From: Portulaca oleracea
Lineage: Eukaryota > Streptophyta > Magnoliopsida > Caryophyllales > Portulacaceae
NCBI GenBank assembly: GCA_029582165.1
Contig: CM055870.1
Span: 14,924,832 to 14,988,831 of the forward strand
Direction of reading: 5' to 3'
Length of the DNA stretch: 64,000 nucleotides
Translations under genes and position numbers: made by a program
Part shown: positions 1 to 12,814 of the stretch, piece by piece
Layout: each line of letters begins with the position of its first letter
How positions within the stretch are numbered: the first letter of the stretch is position 1
The notes under the pieces: model-generated
What the model was told of the DNA's origin: nothing
The model's input: the letters and a program-made list of their open reading frames with translations, nothing else
The model's database searches: none

Positions 1-2700
1 ATTAGTGTTTGAGATATTGTTTATAACATTTTGACCAAGTCTATATTTTAATTGGACAAATATTAGTAATCAAGCTAACATTTTAAGTGATATTTAACAT
101 TAGCGTTTAACATTTCAAGTAGCGTTTTATGAAACATTAATAAAGTTAACATTAAACATTTTGGGTAAAAAAATAACCCTTGAAAAATTTTATCTTTGGA
201 AATTATTTGTATGATTTTATGTCAACTAACATTAATTAACTCGACCGCTAAACTATCAAACGTAATGTTCATTTGAACAAATATCTGCTATCCGCTAGGC
301 TGCTTTGATATGTCGCAAGTGCACAAGTGTGATTGTATATCAAGTATCAAAGTCGATCCCACTAGTACTTTACTAAACAATGCACTATGCTAAATCAATT
401 GGGTTTTGAGTTGATCTTTTTTTTTCTAAAGCTAATTCTAAATATCAAACCAATCAGATTATTAGGGATTTAATCAATTAATAAAAGCGTTCAAGGGATA
501 AAACCTGAGTTACTTAATGAACTAACTGAGCGGATCGAACATGCATTTCACTAAGTGGTACATTTTACAGTCGATAGTGCATACATTTTTTCACAACGAG
601 CTTTTGGCAAAGAAGTGACTTGTCTAGCTAAACCAAACACCTATTTTCGTGGCTATTTCGATTTAAACTAAGTTAAACATCAATTTATCACAAGACCCCT
701 AACTAAAAATCATTATGTCTAGTTCATTTTTTGTTAGTTTAGCCTTAGGTTTCCGATTATCAAATTTCTCTTTCGGCTCTTCACTCAACAATCTAATACC
801 ATGCAATTAGTGATCAAGCTGCATTGACAAACAAAATCAATGGCTAAATAAAATGCATTCAACTAGATTCATGTCTATTCAATCCAATTCAAAAGCTAAT
901 TCATGAAACAACTTAAAAGGTTCATCCCCTAAACTATGAAAGCAAATTAAACTAATTTAGAAAGCATGGAAATCCTATGAAAGTTCAGAAATAAACCAAA
1001 GTATGATGATGAACTTGATGATAAACTCAACAAAGAAGACTTTTGCTCCTTTGTGCTTCGAACCCAACTCGATCAATCTTCGATTCTTCAATATTCTTTC
1101 TCTCAATCTCAACTATGGTGATGGAATGATGGATTATGAGTGACTGTGGATGTAATTTAACATTGTTGGGATATTCCCAACAATCTCCCACTTGTTCTAT
1201 GAGTGCTCAATTTAAAAATTCCCTTGTCACTTTAATGTCTCGGATTCAGATAAGGTAAGTCGTCCAAGTCATCCTTATTTAGTCCAAATGTTTCTCGATC
1301 TCGGATTCCGATATGGTTTGTCCTTCCTTCCTTAGGGAGGATTCCCGAGAATCACCTCGAGACTCCTAAAACCGGAAGCTTTCAAAGGAAAGTTTTCTCG
1401 ATACCCCTTAAATCTCAAATATAGAGACTAACCTTTACAATGGCCACTTAAGATGCAAAGACTAGTTTTTCCATCATAAAGGGACCCCCTTTTATAAGGG
1501 AGAGGGAAGGGAGAATATGGGTGTCCCGCGGATGTGGGATGCGCATCATGCGGATCACTACAGACCATGGTGAGCAGCAAATTCAAAATCTGCTGTGGTG
1601 ATCCGAGCCTCTTTACAACACACTATTGCCTTAGGACATTGGCTTGTGTGACTCTGTAAGACAAACTGGCACGACTGTTATTGAACTGTTCAATCTCTGG
1701 GCAGTAGATCTTCTAGCAAAGACGCTAATCACCATGCCATGTTGTCGGAACATTTCGAACATGTTTTTCATAACCAAACATGAATTGTGTTATATGAGTA
1801 TGCATTGTATATGATTTTGGTAACACAATACCAATGATTTGAAGTAATATGTATGTTGTTAGATAAACACGTACGATTTTCATATGGTTAAATTAATGTT
1901 ATTTTCGACAACTTATATTATTTAACGTGGTTAGTCTTTTCACCATCATTTTTGTAAGTTTTACTTACTAACACAATACTAGATTGTAGGTTTCCTTTAG
2001 ATAAGTTATGAATTCAACAATCTTATTTGTCCCCAATTCTTCATTGAAAAAAGGTGTAGTCACTTTAATTCCTTGCACCTTATAACTTCTATCAGTAGAT
2101 CCTCCATATACATTTTTTATATATATCGAGGTTGTACAAGTAGTGTCGTATTATTCTTATAATTATAATAAATTTTCTGTTGCATTTAATGCCGTAAAAA
2201 ATACACTATTAAAAAGTTAAATTTTAAAATCTCAAAATACAAAACTATATAAATTTTGTTCTCTCGATGACAATATGTATTTATACATATGATTAGATTA
2301 ATATGTATTTATATCAATCATATATATCAATATTGATAGATTAATATATATTGAACATTTTTTGTTACACTTACTTCTAAATTAGATACTCGAGTGAATG
2401 CATCGGCACAAATTAATTAATACAAAATCTATGGGTAAAATTTTACATAGATTATGAGAGTTATTCCTTTCACAATCCACATACAATATATGACTCAAAT
2501 TTAATCTAATACTATATGAATGACATTCATCGTAAAAACCACGATCTAAAAACTTGTTTAGATTAAATTAAATTAAAAAAAAAAACAGTTGCCCATTTCA
2601 TTAATAGATCAAAACATGACCCAACCCAACTCACTTATCGGAAACCAGTTGCTCCTGTATTACTTCCCAAAATGGATTGTCCATCCCAAACATACTTTTA
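1..2700. other. AT-rich repeat-derived DNA, no host gene
   Basis: No ORF here resembles a known protein and I see no RNA gene. The part from about 300 to 1760 is retrotransposon-derived (see the LTR remnant entry). The part from about 1760 to 2700 is AT-rich with no feature I can support. Confidence 0.6.
300..1205 (-). repeat. LTR-retrotransposon remnant (polypurine tract and LTR start)
   Basis: Read on the minus strand, AAGTGGGAGAT (a polypurine-tract type motif) ends just before TGTTGGGAATATCCCAACA, starting at 1182, which looks like the 5' start of a copia-type LTR. Downstream of that (about 690-905, minus) the sequence is clearly related to 43978-44225 on the plus strand. The two share a block around an AATGCATTTTATTTA motif and a run ending near GACATA, so this is a repeat family with at least two copies in the window. 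The far end of the LTR and any TSD were not found. A TATA-like ATAAAAGGGGG lies on the minus strand near 1490. Confidence 0.45.
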
Positions 2701-2869
2701 TAAGGGCGTGTCAAATTCATACTTAAAAAATAGTTAGGTAAAAGTTAAATTTTATTAAATATTGGTGATTGTTGGTAAATTTTGATAATTTTTGTCAAAT
2801 TTATGCTAATATGTTAAAATTAAATTTTTTTTTTTGCTTTTTCACTAGTAGAATTTAACCCTAAATGCG

Positions 2870-3150
2870 TCTGTAAATGGCGTCTGGAAAGGGGTTAAAC
2901 AGAAGCCAAAATTGTTTTGGCGTCTGATTAAAACGGACGCCAAAACCTAGTACGCCTTTTTTAAAAAAGCGTCTGTAAATGGCGTCTGTTTCAATCAGAC
3001 GCCAAAATTGTTGCAAACTACGAGGGTTGTGTCAGACCCAGATCGGCGTCTGTCTGGAATGAAACAGACGCTGTTTTTGCAGCATGAAACAGACGCTGTT
3101 TTTTATGCAAAAACAGCGTCTGTTTCATGCCAGACAGACGCCAATTTTTG
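2870..3150. repeat. CACTA left subterminal repeats, outer block
   Basis: GGCGTCTG and its complement CAGACGCC recur densely in both orientations, often as inverted pairs such as GGCGTCTG ... CAGACGCC. In En/Spm elements such subterminal motifs are bound by the TNPA-type protein. Binding here is inferred. Confidence 0.85.
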
Positions 3151-3395
3151 TTACAGAAACAAAAAAAAACTTTAATGATATATATATAAAATAAAGCGTG
3201 AATTCAATAATGAAAATAATTAGAATAAATAGTATATTTTGAGTGTTCTAATTATAAAATAAAGCGTTAAAATTAAATTTTTGTATTTGTAATTAAATTG
3301 TTTAATAAGAATTGTGGAGACATTAATAATGAAAATAAATACATTTTATATAATAATAAATGATATATATGTGTGCAAATATTCATGTATGTACA

Positions 3396-3426
<31 letters not shown>
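3396..3426. repeat. AT dinucleotide microsatellite in the CACTA element
   Basis: An uninterrupted TA/AT run of about 30 bases lies in the non-coding left part of the CACTA element. Confidence 0.8.
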
Positions 3427-3430
<4 letters not shown>

Positions 3431-3589
3431 ATTTTATAGAAATAACAACAATAAAATGATAATGAATATATATTTTAACAAATAAAAAAAATATAATACA
3501 ATTTTATTAATGATATTTTTTACTAAATTAAATGATACAAACAAAATAAAAACCTAAATTACAATTAATATATGACTTCAATATTTTTC

Positions 3590-3665
3590 AATATTGATTT
3601 TTCAATCTTCAATCTTGTATCTTCAATCTTCAATCTTCAATCTTGTATCTTAAATCTTCAATCTC
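3590..3665. repeat. Short tandem CAATCTT/GTATCTT repeat
   Basis: Units of about 7 bases resembling TTCAATC are repeated around 3600-3660 (TTCAATCTTCAATCTTGTATC). This is simple-sequence slippage in the non-coding part of the CACTA element. Confidence 0.6.
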
Positions 3666-3819
3666 CAATGTTCATCAATCTTGGATGGATTTGAGGTGTT
3701 GTGAAGGTTTAGGGGAAATGAGAGAATTGATGAGAGAAGATGAGAGAAATGAAATGGAGATGGGTGAGAAAAATTCGGAGGGAAGTTTGAGGGCTTAAGG
3801 TTTATATAGGTGCTGGCAA

Positions 3820-3990
3820 AATGGCGTCTATTTTTCCCGCCAAACAGACGCCATTTTCAATTTCAATAATTTGGGCGTCTGTTTGGCGGGAAAACAGACG
3901 CCAAAATTGGTTAATTTTTTGAAAATTTCACATGGTGGTACAGCGCAATAATTTGGGCGTCTGTTTGGCGGGAAAACAGACGCCTAAATT
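3820..3990. repeat. CACTA left subterminal repeats, inner block
   Basis: Two near-identical inverted units, GGCGTCTGTTTGGCGGGAAA followed by ACAGACGCC, lie head to tail around 3880-3985, preceded by another pair near 3822-3855. They continue the GGCGTCTG family of the element's ends. Confidence 0.8.
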
Positions 3991-4032
3991 GGGTAAATTT
4001 TCAAAAAATTTTCGCTGCTGGCTGGCGCGCGC

Positions 4033-4062
<30 letters not shown>
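4033..4062. repeat. (ATT)n microsatellite
   Basis: About ten ATT units in a row, followed by degenerate ATT/GAT units to about 4100. An ORF through it is a microsatellite artefact. Confidence 0.9.
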
Positions 4063-4063
<1 letters not shown>

Positions 4064-4503
4064 GATATTATAATTGATATTATTATTATTATTGATACTA
4101 TTACTGTTATATATTCTTAATTTTAGTTATAACTAATTATGATGTATATATGTGTATATTTTTTAGGTATAGTTAATTATTAATTATTATTATTGTTAGT
4201 TATATTGTAATTTTTTCTAGGTAGATAATTTAATTTATATATATATGTTTCACTCTCGATTATGTTAGTTAATTATAATTATTCTCATGTGTACGTACGT
4301 GTTATTATATATATATATATTAATTAATTAAGTTAATTAATTTGTACGTACGTATGTGCGCAAACATAATGAAAAATATTTCGATGTTTGGATTAAATAT
4401 GTACTAGCTAATAAGTATGAATGTAATTAAAAAAGAGTTTAAATATTTTGTTCGTCTATACAATGTAAAATATAAACACAATTAAAATGATCGATTAATG
4501 TCG

Positions 4504-6916
4504 TCACACGGCGGCGACATCGTCATCATCACTTTCGCTCTCCTCTTCATCGTCGTCATTATCACCCTGATTCTGGCGTTGTGTCAATTCTTCGAGGCTA
4601 TGGAATACGTATTGGCCTCCTAGGATACAACAACAATTTGGAAATTAAAGGTATGAAATACAATCAAAATGAATTAAGTAATTTATTGGAACGTGTAATT
4701 AGTAATTTAATTTTGTGTTTATGGAAAAAAATATGCTTACCTGGGTAAGCATATAACGAGTCCTCGGGAGGAACGGTGTGCTGAGGTTGTGGGGTTTGAG
4801 AGACGGGGGTCCGACGAGAAGTACTGCGGTGGCGGGGCGGCGGTGGAGGAGGCTGTCTAGTGTATGGCACTTGACTTCCAGAGGAAGATCCAGCGAGGAA
4901 AGGGGCTTGCCAGCTCTGACTTGTTTGCTGTTGCATCATTCTTTGCATTTGCAACATTTGTTGCATTACTTGTTGCCTCACCTTCTCTTCCAAAGCTGCA
5001 TCAGATCGGCGCCGTTGTTCCTCTAATTCTCTCTTGAATTGTTCCTGCAGCATGCGCTTATCTTGTTCGCGTTGTTGCCTCTCTTCCTCGAGTTGATGCT
5101 GAAGCTCTCTGTTCAGCTCCGTAATAGAGGCTCGGACGTCGACGTTATCGGTGTTATTACGACATCGTGGACGTCTCCTCGATGAGATGTGGGGGAACTG
5201 CGTCTTCATAGCTTCCCCCACAACCCTCATCCCCACGACGTGTCCCCGACTTTGCAGTTGTTTGTTCAACCAGAACTCGTCTCCAGACATAATGGGAGTT
5301 TCTGGTTGACCGTCCTCCCGTTGCTTTGCCTCCATCTCTCTTCTGTACGATTCATAATCACTATGCATCGTCTCCTGGTCGATACAAAGAAAGAGTAGTT
5401 GGAATGAGTGAATTAAAGTTAATGTTCATACGTGTATGTACGATTATAATAACTTAAATATTGGATGATGAAGGTACTTACCCTAAGTCATGGAACTCGC
5501 CGTGCACCCACCGATTGGTGCCTTTCTCATGGGTCGCTTAGAATTGCTCCCATATGTCAGGGTCCTTTCCATCGTTTTTTTCCTTTCTGTACGTAAGTGC
5601 GAATATAAATTAAACGTTAAATTAAACCATAATTAAAGTCATAATTAAATTCATAATTAACTTACCAACTTCTCTCTGACGATGCCGAAGGAAACTGGGC
5701 CCCTTGTGTGTGACAAAGGCCCTTATCTTGGTTCATTTTCCTCGCCTTGCTCATATTCTTGCTCTTCTCGACGAATTTGGGGTCTTGCCAATGGGCAATG
5801 AATTTCTCCCAAATCTCGTCGTCGACAATCCATTTGGGTTTGCCCCTCCCCGACAACCATCTTTTTTTGGATTTGCCGATAGCGTCGGCGTACTGTTTTT
5901 GGGCCCTCCTAAGGAACCAATCACGCATATAGGTCTCGTGTTGGTCTTCCCACCAAAATTTTTTCTGCATTCAAACCATACATGAAGAATTAAACATGCA
6001 AATAACTTAAACCATTGCACTATACACTAATTCATATTAATATATCCGAACGGCCACACACCGGATAACCATACACAAACATACATGTACGCATTATATA
6101 TATATACAAACATACACCAATACGAAAGACAACGTACGTATGCAAAAATCTAAAGAGATAAAAAATGTGAGAGTTTTACCCTGAACTCGTCGTATATCAA
6201 ATCCACTGTCCTCCTGGGCACTTTGCTCCATACCGGCCAGAACCCTCGAAAATTCTGCTTTACTATGTCCATGATGGCCCTGGTTGCGTGTGCCCCATAT
6301 GGCGCCACACTTAAATCAATTTGAAATGAAACATCGATTAGATTGAGGCATACAAAATTATATATATTTAAACATAAATTAAGTTACAAATGCATAATCA
6401 AAGTTTAGATTGATACTCACGCGCCATTACAAGGTCTAATGATGAACCTCCCATCCGGTGTTTTTTGAGCGTCCGCCCGAACGTCCAGTTGAATTCGATA
6501 TCGATCGGAGATATCGTTCCCCGACGTTTGGGTAGTGTCGCCCTCCCCTTCAGTCCGCGGCCCACCCTGTTCGGGCTGGGGTCCATCCCCTTTAGTTTGG
6601 GTACCCCCAACATCAGTTTGGTCACCCCAATCATCAGTTTGGGCCCCTCCCTGAAGCCCCTGAGCATTTAACCCGCCCATCGTCTCGTTCCCTGCTGGCA
6701 CAGTACTACCCGCAAAGAACGGCATGAGCTCCAGCGTGGATGGGTCTAGCTGTGAAAAGAAGTCGTAGTTGCTTCCCTCGGGTTGAGAAGCAGCTTCATG
6801 GCCTGGATCAAACTGGGGATGTATGGAGTCTGTGGGGCCGATGAAGAACCACCCCTCGTGTTCGGTCTAGACCCACCACGGGTCCGAGGTCTGCGTGATC
6901 CGTCTCTTCCTGACAT
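4504..6916 (-). pseudogene. CACTA second gene, Transposase_24 (Ptta/En/Spm) type, broken
   Basis: I can follow at least six exons on the minus strand. Exon 1 starts at the ATG at 6916 (MSGRDGSRRP). An acidic, Gly/Gln-rich exon follows (6417-6725 and upstream). Then comes an exon at about 6184-6306 containing FWPVWSKVPRRTVDLIYDEF, and one at 5653-5964 starting KKFWWEDQHE. A large exon (4755-5368) carries a long Glu/Gln/Arg coiled coil and a Pro-rich tail. The last exon is acidic, 4504 to about 4628. The W...P.T....DEF and KKFxW motifs are typical of plant Transposase_24 proteins encoded beside TNP2. GT-AG sites are visible, for example GTGAGT after 6417 and GTAAGC after 4755. Breaks: a reading-frame change near 6830 and an in-frame TAA in the small exon near 5537. 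The role is inferred from the family: DNA binding at the subterminal repeats. Confidence 0.75.
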
Positions 6917-7190
6917 AATGCAACTGCAAAATAAAAGTAGAATAAACATTGAGTTAGTATCAGGATGCACGAAATAAAATGGTTGGTACTGTGAACTAGT
7001 AACCACTCCCAAACAATACAATGTATTAAAAGAGATCGACCACACATTGAGGTAGAATATGAAAAACATTGAATTAGTTTCACTTAGGCACACAATCAAT
7101 TCGTTTCACTTAGAAAATAGAATACATAATATGTGTTCGTTGAAGACAATATTGTAACACAATCAAAATTCGATAAAGGTATATTGTTAT

Positions 7191-10100
7191 TTAATAGTCT
7201 TCGTTGTCTTCATCGTCCTCATCAACCTCGTCATCGTCACCCTCATCATCTTCGTCATCCTCGATGTCTTCATCGTCCTCATTGGCTACATCAGACGTAT
7301 TACCACCCACTATTAATTGTGCGTTGTCCATGTCCGCAACCTCATTGAACACCCCTTCAATAGCGAGTACTTGTGATACGGTACCGTCATTGGGGTTGAT
7401 CGGGACAACAGCTCTTGGTCGGTCATCTTGGATGGCCAACGGAAGGGTGAACTGCTTGTACTGTGCATATGATGGTTTGTTTGGAACCACAACCCACCAG
7501 TTAGCTTTATCTCGTATCCCTGTCGGGTAATTCATGAACAACACTTGGGTTGCGCATCCTGCCATGATAAATGGGTCATACTTCCAGTACCGTCTGTCCT
7601 TGTGTAATTCAACAAACGGGCATAACCTTGGTGAACGTACACCTCGTACCGGGGTATTGTCAAACCAATCACGTCTAAACAGTATGCTTTTCTTGTTGAC
7701 AGGCCCAACATATTCCAGTGCAATGACTTCTTGGAGAACACCATAGAAGTCATCGACAAATCCACCGCCACCAGTGCCTTTGACACACACCCCCGCACTA
7801 TACGAAGCCACTGAGTTACTCCTTGCTTGTGTGTGAAATAAGAACCCGTTGATTCGGTAAGCACTCCAGGTAGTCACTTTAGGGGAAGACATTCGGGCTA
7901 ACTGATAAAGGTGTTCATGACGCTCATCTTCGTAAAACCGAAACGCTACCCAATTTTCCTACATTTAGAGAACCGCATAAGAAGTTGAATGGTTTAAGTT
8001 TTGGCTACATATGGTCAAAATTGAAATTATGTAAATGATTGTTTTACTCACAGATAGCTGATAAAACCATTGAGCGAACTCGCTCGATCATCGATCCAAT
8101 CGAGTGTCCGTGGTGTTGAAATGAAGTCAACTTGTAATTCTTAAACAAGCTGCGAGGAAGCAAGCTCATTAATTACACTTATAATACATATAAATTTAAT
8201 GAAGTCGGTAGTGAGCATTCGCTACTCTAAGTAGTGGTTGACTTCTTTGCAGTTCAGTAGAACATGAAGGTGTGCTGCTTTATACTCTTGATCGCTGAGC
8301 CACCTCGTGTTTACACCTCCCACAGGGCTCCCACTGTCCTTAAAAACCGACAATAACATAGGCTCATCCCCATCGTCCTCGTTACGCATACTTGTTGATG
8401 TAGAAGACGATACATTATCCGTCCCAAAGTATGTAGATGCGAATTGGGAAATCTCAAACATGAGGTACGCTTGGGCCATAGATCCTTCAGGGTGTGCCTT
8501 GTTCTTTATTTTCTTCTTCAACCACCCGAAATACCTCTCAAAGGGATACATCCAACGATATTGAACAGGACCACCAAAGAATGCCTCCTGGACCAGATGA
8601 ATGGGCAAGTGTTCCATTACGTTGAAGAAGCCGGGTGGAAATATGGTCTCCAGCTTGCATATTATTATGGGAATTTCTTTTTCGCGGATTAAGTCATCGT
8701 GCTTCAATGTTGTGGAGCATGTGCTCTTGAACCATTGGCTTAACTGAACGAGTGGCTCCAACACATCATCGGGAAGTGCCCGGAACGCAACAGGTAACAA
8801 TGTCTGCATGAACACATGACAGTCATGGCTTTTAAAGTTTTGAAACCTTTTACCTAATGCATCAACACAGTTTGCGAAGTTCGAAGCATAAGCGTCCGGA
8901 AAACGCAGCTGTTGTGCCCAGTTACAAACGTCTGTTCGCTTATCCTCAGGAAGAGCATATTTGGCTCTGGGCTGTAGGGGTTTACCGTTAGGACCGGGCA
9001 ATAGATGGAGTTCCGGCCTATCACATATGTCCGCCACGTCCCTCCTTGCATTTCCATCATCCTTCGTTTTGCCGTCCACCCCCATCACCGTGTTAACGAT
9101 GTTGTCCACAAAGTTCTTCTCAATGTGCATCACATCTAAGTTGTGTGGAACCATGTGATCCTTCCAATAAGACAACTCCCAAAATATACTTTGTTTTTTC
9201 CAATTATGAGCATTCTCTCTGAATCCCGGGACAACAAAGTCGCCATTGGTAGTCACCTTGGGGAAGTGTTTCACCTCCTCGTAGATTTCATAACCGTTTT
9301 TCCTACACGGTGGGACAGTTCAATCTGGGCAAGTGTGTCCCTTTCGAAATGCCTTTCGATTTCTTCTCAAAGCATGCCCCTTTGCAAGAAACTGTCGGTG
9401 ACAGTCAAACCACGAGGCTTTCCTCCCATGCTTCAGACAAATTGCTTTCAAACCATCCATGCAAACAGGACACGACATAGCACCATGCATGCTCCACCCA
9501 GAAAGCATGCCAAGGGCCGGAAAATCATTCACCGTCCACATCAAAGATGCCCTCATGTTAAAATTCTGTCTTTTGGAGATGTCATATGTTTCAACACCAA
9601 CCCATAAGCGTTGCAACTCGTCCACCAAGGGTTGGAGGAAGACATCAATTTTATTTTCGGGGTTCTTCGGACCTGGAATAATACACATAAGAAACATGTA
9701 CGGTGTTGTCATGCACAATTCAGGTGGTAAGTTGTAAGGAGTAACTACAACCGGCCATATCGAATAAGACCTCCCTGTCATGTTGAACGGGCTAAACCCA
9801 TCCGCACACAGGCCCAGCGTTACATTTCGCGTTTCCCCCGCGAACTCTGGATGCACGATGTCGAACATTTTCCAAGAGGCGCCGTCCGACGGATGGCAAA
9901 GTACACCTTCCTCGCGCTTGTTCTCCGCGTGCCATCTCATATGCCCGACCGTATTCTTCGAGACATACAGACGCTGCAATCTAGGCGTCAAGGGAAAGTA
10001 AAACATTTTCTTGTACGGGACGCCTTTCTTTGTCGTGGTTGACGATTTCTGTGGCTTATACCTAGGATGGACACAAAATTTACATTCAATGAGATGTACA

Positions 10101-10861
10101 TTGTCCTTATAGTATATCATGTATCCAGTAGGGCAACAATCAATTGTTTCATAGCCCATCCCCAACTTCTTAACCTTCTTTTTCAACTCATCGTAGTTTC
10201 TAGGCACTAGGTTCGGCTGGGGACAGCTCTCGCTCATCAGTTCCATGATATCGTTCATTGCCTGCTCCGACAAATTGTGCTTCGACTTCTGACTTATCAA
10301 CCTCACGGCAGTGGACAACTCAGTATGGGTCGTACACCCTTCCCACAGAGGCTGTTGAGCAGATTGTAGCATATCATAAAATTGTTGAGCTCCTGCATTA
10401 GGCGCCTCATCCGCCATGATGAAATCATTCATCATATCTTCCGTTCTGTCGATGAACGGTGGCTGATTCGGTTCCTCGTTTGTCGGAGGAGTACCTGCAG
10501 ACGGTTCCCAATCACCTTCCGCATCGTCACCACTGTCATCCTCATCATCAAAGTCACCCCATTCTTCACCATGGCTCGTCCAACACCAATATTGTTCCAT
10601 AAACCCTCGCCTATATAAATGTTCTTTAACTTCTTCAGGACTAAGTCCACTCTTATTCTTGCACTTCACACATGGGCACCGATACTTTCCAGTCCTCGGA
10701 TACTCATACGAATTACTCTTTGCAAATTCATCAAACATAGCTACCCCAGCAGCCCATTCAGCCCTGATAACCCTCCTACCCGGTTCAAACCTCTCGTACA
10801 TCCAACGGCGATGTGGGGGCCCGTCCATAATGTACGTGAATCTATTATTCAAGCCCACCAT
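7191..10861 (-). pseudogene. CACTA TNP2-like transposase gene, broken
   Basis: This is the DDE-type transposase gene of the element. The first exon (8226-10861; the ATG at 10828, MDGPPHRRWMYERF, is a likelier start) encodes the transposase-associated N-terminal domain with a CPCVKCKN zinc motif. The Tnp2 catalytic region follows (CADGFSPFNMTGRSYSIWPV, then HGAMSCPVCM), then the DUF4218 region (LPIHLVQEAFFGGPVQYRWM). An in-frame TGA at 9320-9322 interrupts it; the same frame is open on both sides. GT-AG introns fit at 8150-8225 and 7959-8051. The last exon (7191-7958) holds a DUF4216 domain and an acidic tail. Within the small middle exon (8052-8149) the reading frame must shift by one base between its start and SSEFAQWFYQLS at its end. 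So one nonsense and one probable frameshift are present, though the domain order is that of a complete TNP2. Confidence 0.88.
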
Positions 10862-10919
10862 GAATTTAATTAATAATCAAAAATAAATTATTCAAGCCGA
10901 CCATGAATTTAATTAAGCG
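10846..10919. repeat. Tandem duplication of about 38 bp at the TNP2 start
   Basis: TATTCAAGCCCACCATGAAT and TATTCAAGCCGACCATGAAT follow each other, each continuing with TTAATTAA. The duplication covers the leader just upstream of the transposase start codon. Confidence 0.8.
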
Positions 10920-10920
10920 A

Positions 10921-11576
10921 TGTCACTAGGCAAGAGGATCATGTTATTTTCCAAGGAGAGTGTGTTTGTTAACTGTTAATCTATGGCTGAAAAAGACTTT
11001 CATGAGTTGTACCGACTCTCCTTTATTCGTCTGGTTCCCAGAAAGCAGCGCAATTTTCCTAAGTGAACTTGCACGAGGGCTATACAGTGCTCTGGGAGTA
11101 AGAAACATCTCTGATTCGATACAATGGAGTACGTGTTTATATTGCGCAGATTGAGGGGTAGCAAGACAAGGTGGGGTTGAAAGAGAAGCTCTTCGTAAAA
11201 GGTCTAATAGAAATGCATGGTGTTGGATTTCTATATATTAGACCTTTTACTATATAGAAATCCAACACCATGCATTTCTATTAGACCTTTTACGAAGAGC
11301 TTCTCTTTCAACCCCACCTTGTCTTGCTACCCCTCAATCTGCGCAATATAAACACGTACTCCATTGTATCGAATCAGAGATGTTTCTTACTCCCAGAGCA
11401 CTGTATAGCCCTCGTGCAAGTCCACTTAGGAAAATTACGCTGCTTTTTAGGAACCAAACGAATAAAGGAGAGTCAACACGCCTCATGCAAGTCCCTTTTA
11501 GCCATAGATTATCAGATCACGAAACACACACTCGTTGGACACTAACAGGATCCAAACTCAACCTCTTTTTATGACA
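10921..11576. repeat. Long inverted repeat (hairpin) upstream of TNP2 within the CACTA element
   Basis: The sequence from about 10950 to 11237 is mirrored, reverse-complemented, by 11251 to about 11538. The inner 200 bases of each arm are nearly identical, and the 13-nt loop is TTAGACCTTTTAC. The outer parts are more diverged, and both outer ends carry TGTCA/TGACA. It lies between the element's promoter end and the transposase start codon, so a transcript from the right terminus would include it. It could be a nested foldback MITE or a rearranged part of the leader. A short piece, CCAAACTCAACCTC plus TTTTATGACA, recurs at about 11826-11850. Confidence 0.85.
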
Positions 11577-12800
11577 TATATATATAAATTCCCCTACTTA
11601 CTACCTAAATTACCATCATAAATAACCTATTCACTAAGTATGTAGCTACTGGTTGTTGAGTACTTACGTAAGTAAATATGGATGTACGCGACATAATTAT
11701 TTACATAATTTATGTCTTCGTTTGGAGTTATGAATAATTAAGTTAGCACTTAGGTTGGATTAGCAGCAATTTTCCGCGCGCAACCAACTTTAAACGCTAA
11801 CTCACTTACTAATAACAACCAAAATCATCCAAACTCAACCTCCTTTTATGACAACTAATTCTTATAAACTTATTAACAAAACTAAACAATTATAAATAGT
11901 TTTATAATTAAATTTAATACGTACGTAATAATAGTTTATATATAATAATTTTTTTAATATTATTAACTTATTAACTAAACAAATTGAATTATAAATTCAA
12001 CCAAAATTGAATAATAGTTTATATACAAACTACATATGTATTCCTAGCTAATTATATATTGCTAACTAATTAAATAGTTTTTAAATTTCCTAAAAACCAT
12101 CCTAAAATATAACATATTTTTTACTCAATCAAAACACATTATAATTTCCCACAAATTTAGAACATACAAAACATTCAAAATTTATATATATTACATACTT
12201 ACGTTTATATAATGCTCAAAGTTAAACAAATTTTACATGCATTAATATATATATTCTTTTGGAACAATAAATATAATAATGCATATTTTAATTTACTTCA
12301 AAACATATAAAATTCAACATTATACTCAACCTAAACATATTTACTTATATACTTCACAACATTATAAATTAAAACTAAAACTTAAACTTAAACATAACAT
12401 ACACACAATCAATTAAACTCAAACTAAAACATACAAACAATACATCACGAGCCCTAATTTCACAAATAAAATTCGAATACAACATCCAAAATATATTACA
12501 ATTCATACAAATTAACTAAAACTGCTCAATTTCTCAACTTATACTCACTCAATCAACCAAATTAGATCTAAAATTATGCTCCACAAAAAATAAACTCTAC
12601 AAATATTCAAATTTTTCGTTTTTCATCATATTTTAATCAAATTCTTACAATTTTTCAAACTTTTCACAACAATAAGTAAATTATAACAGATCTGAAACAA
12701 AAATTACCTATTGTTTTGATTGAACGCCGGTGTGTCTCCTTCTTCGTCTTCTCCTTCTTCTCGTCGATGGCGCCGCAGATAAGTGACTGAATGAAATTTT
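11577..12800. other. CACTA right internal AT-rich non-coding DNA
   Basis: No ORF or RNA gene is seen. It is AT-rich, and its orientation suggests it holds the untranslated leader and intron of the minus-strand transposase transcript. The base composition is more A-rich than that of the coding part. Confidence 0.6.
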
Positions 12801-12814
12801 TTTTACCAATTTAA

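Noticed and set aside
3932..4120. 62-codon ORF with an Ile-rich tail
   Set aside because: It runs through the (ATT)n microsatellite in non-coding CACTA DNA; no conserved protein.
7204..7530. Ser-rich ORF opposite the transposase tail
   Set aside because: Antisense shadow of the Asp/Glu-rich end of the DUF4216 exon.
9274..9274. Separate second transposase gene starting at 9274
   Set aside because: The start is a GTG in the same frame as the upstream ORF; only one TGA (9320-9322) separates them, so it is one broken gene.
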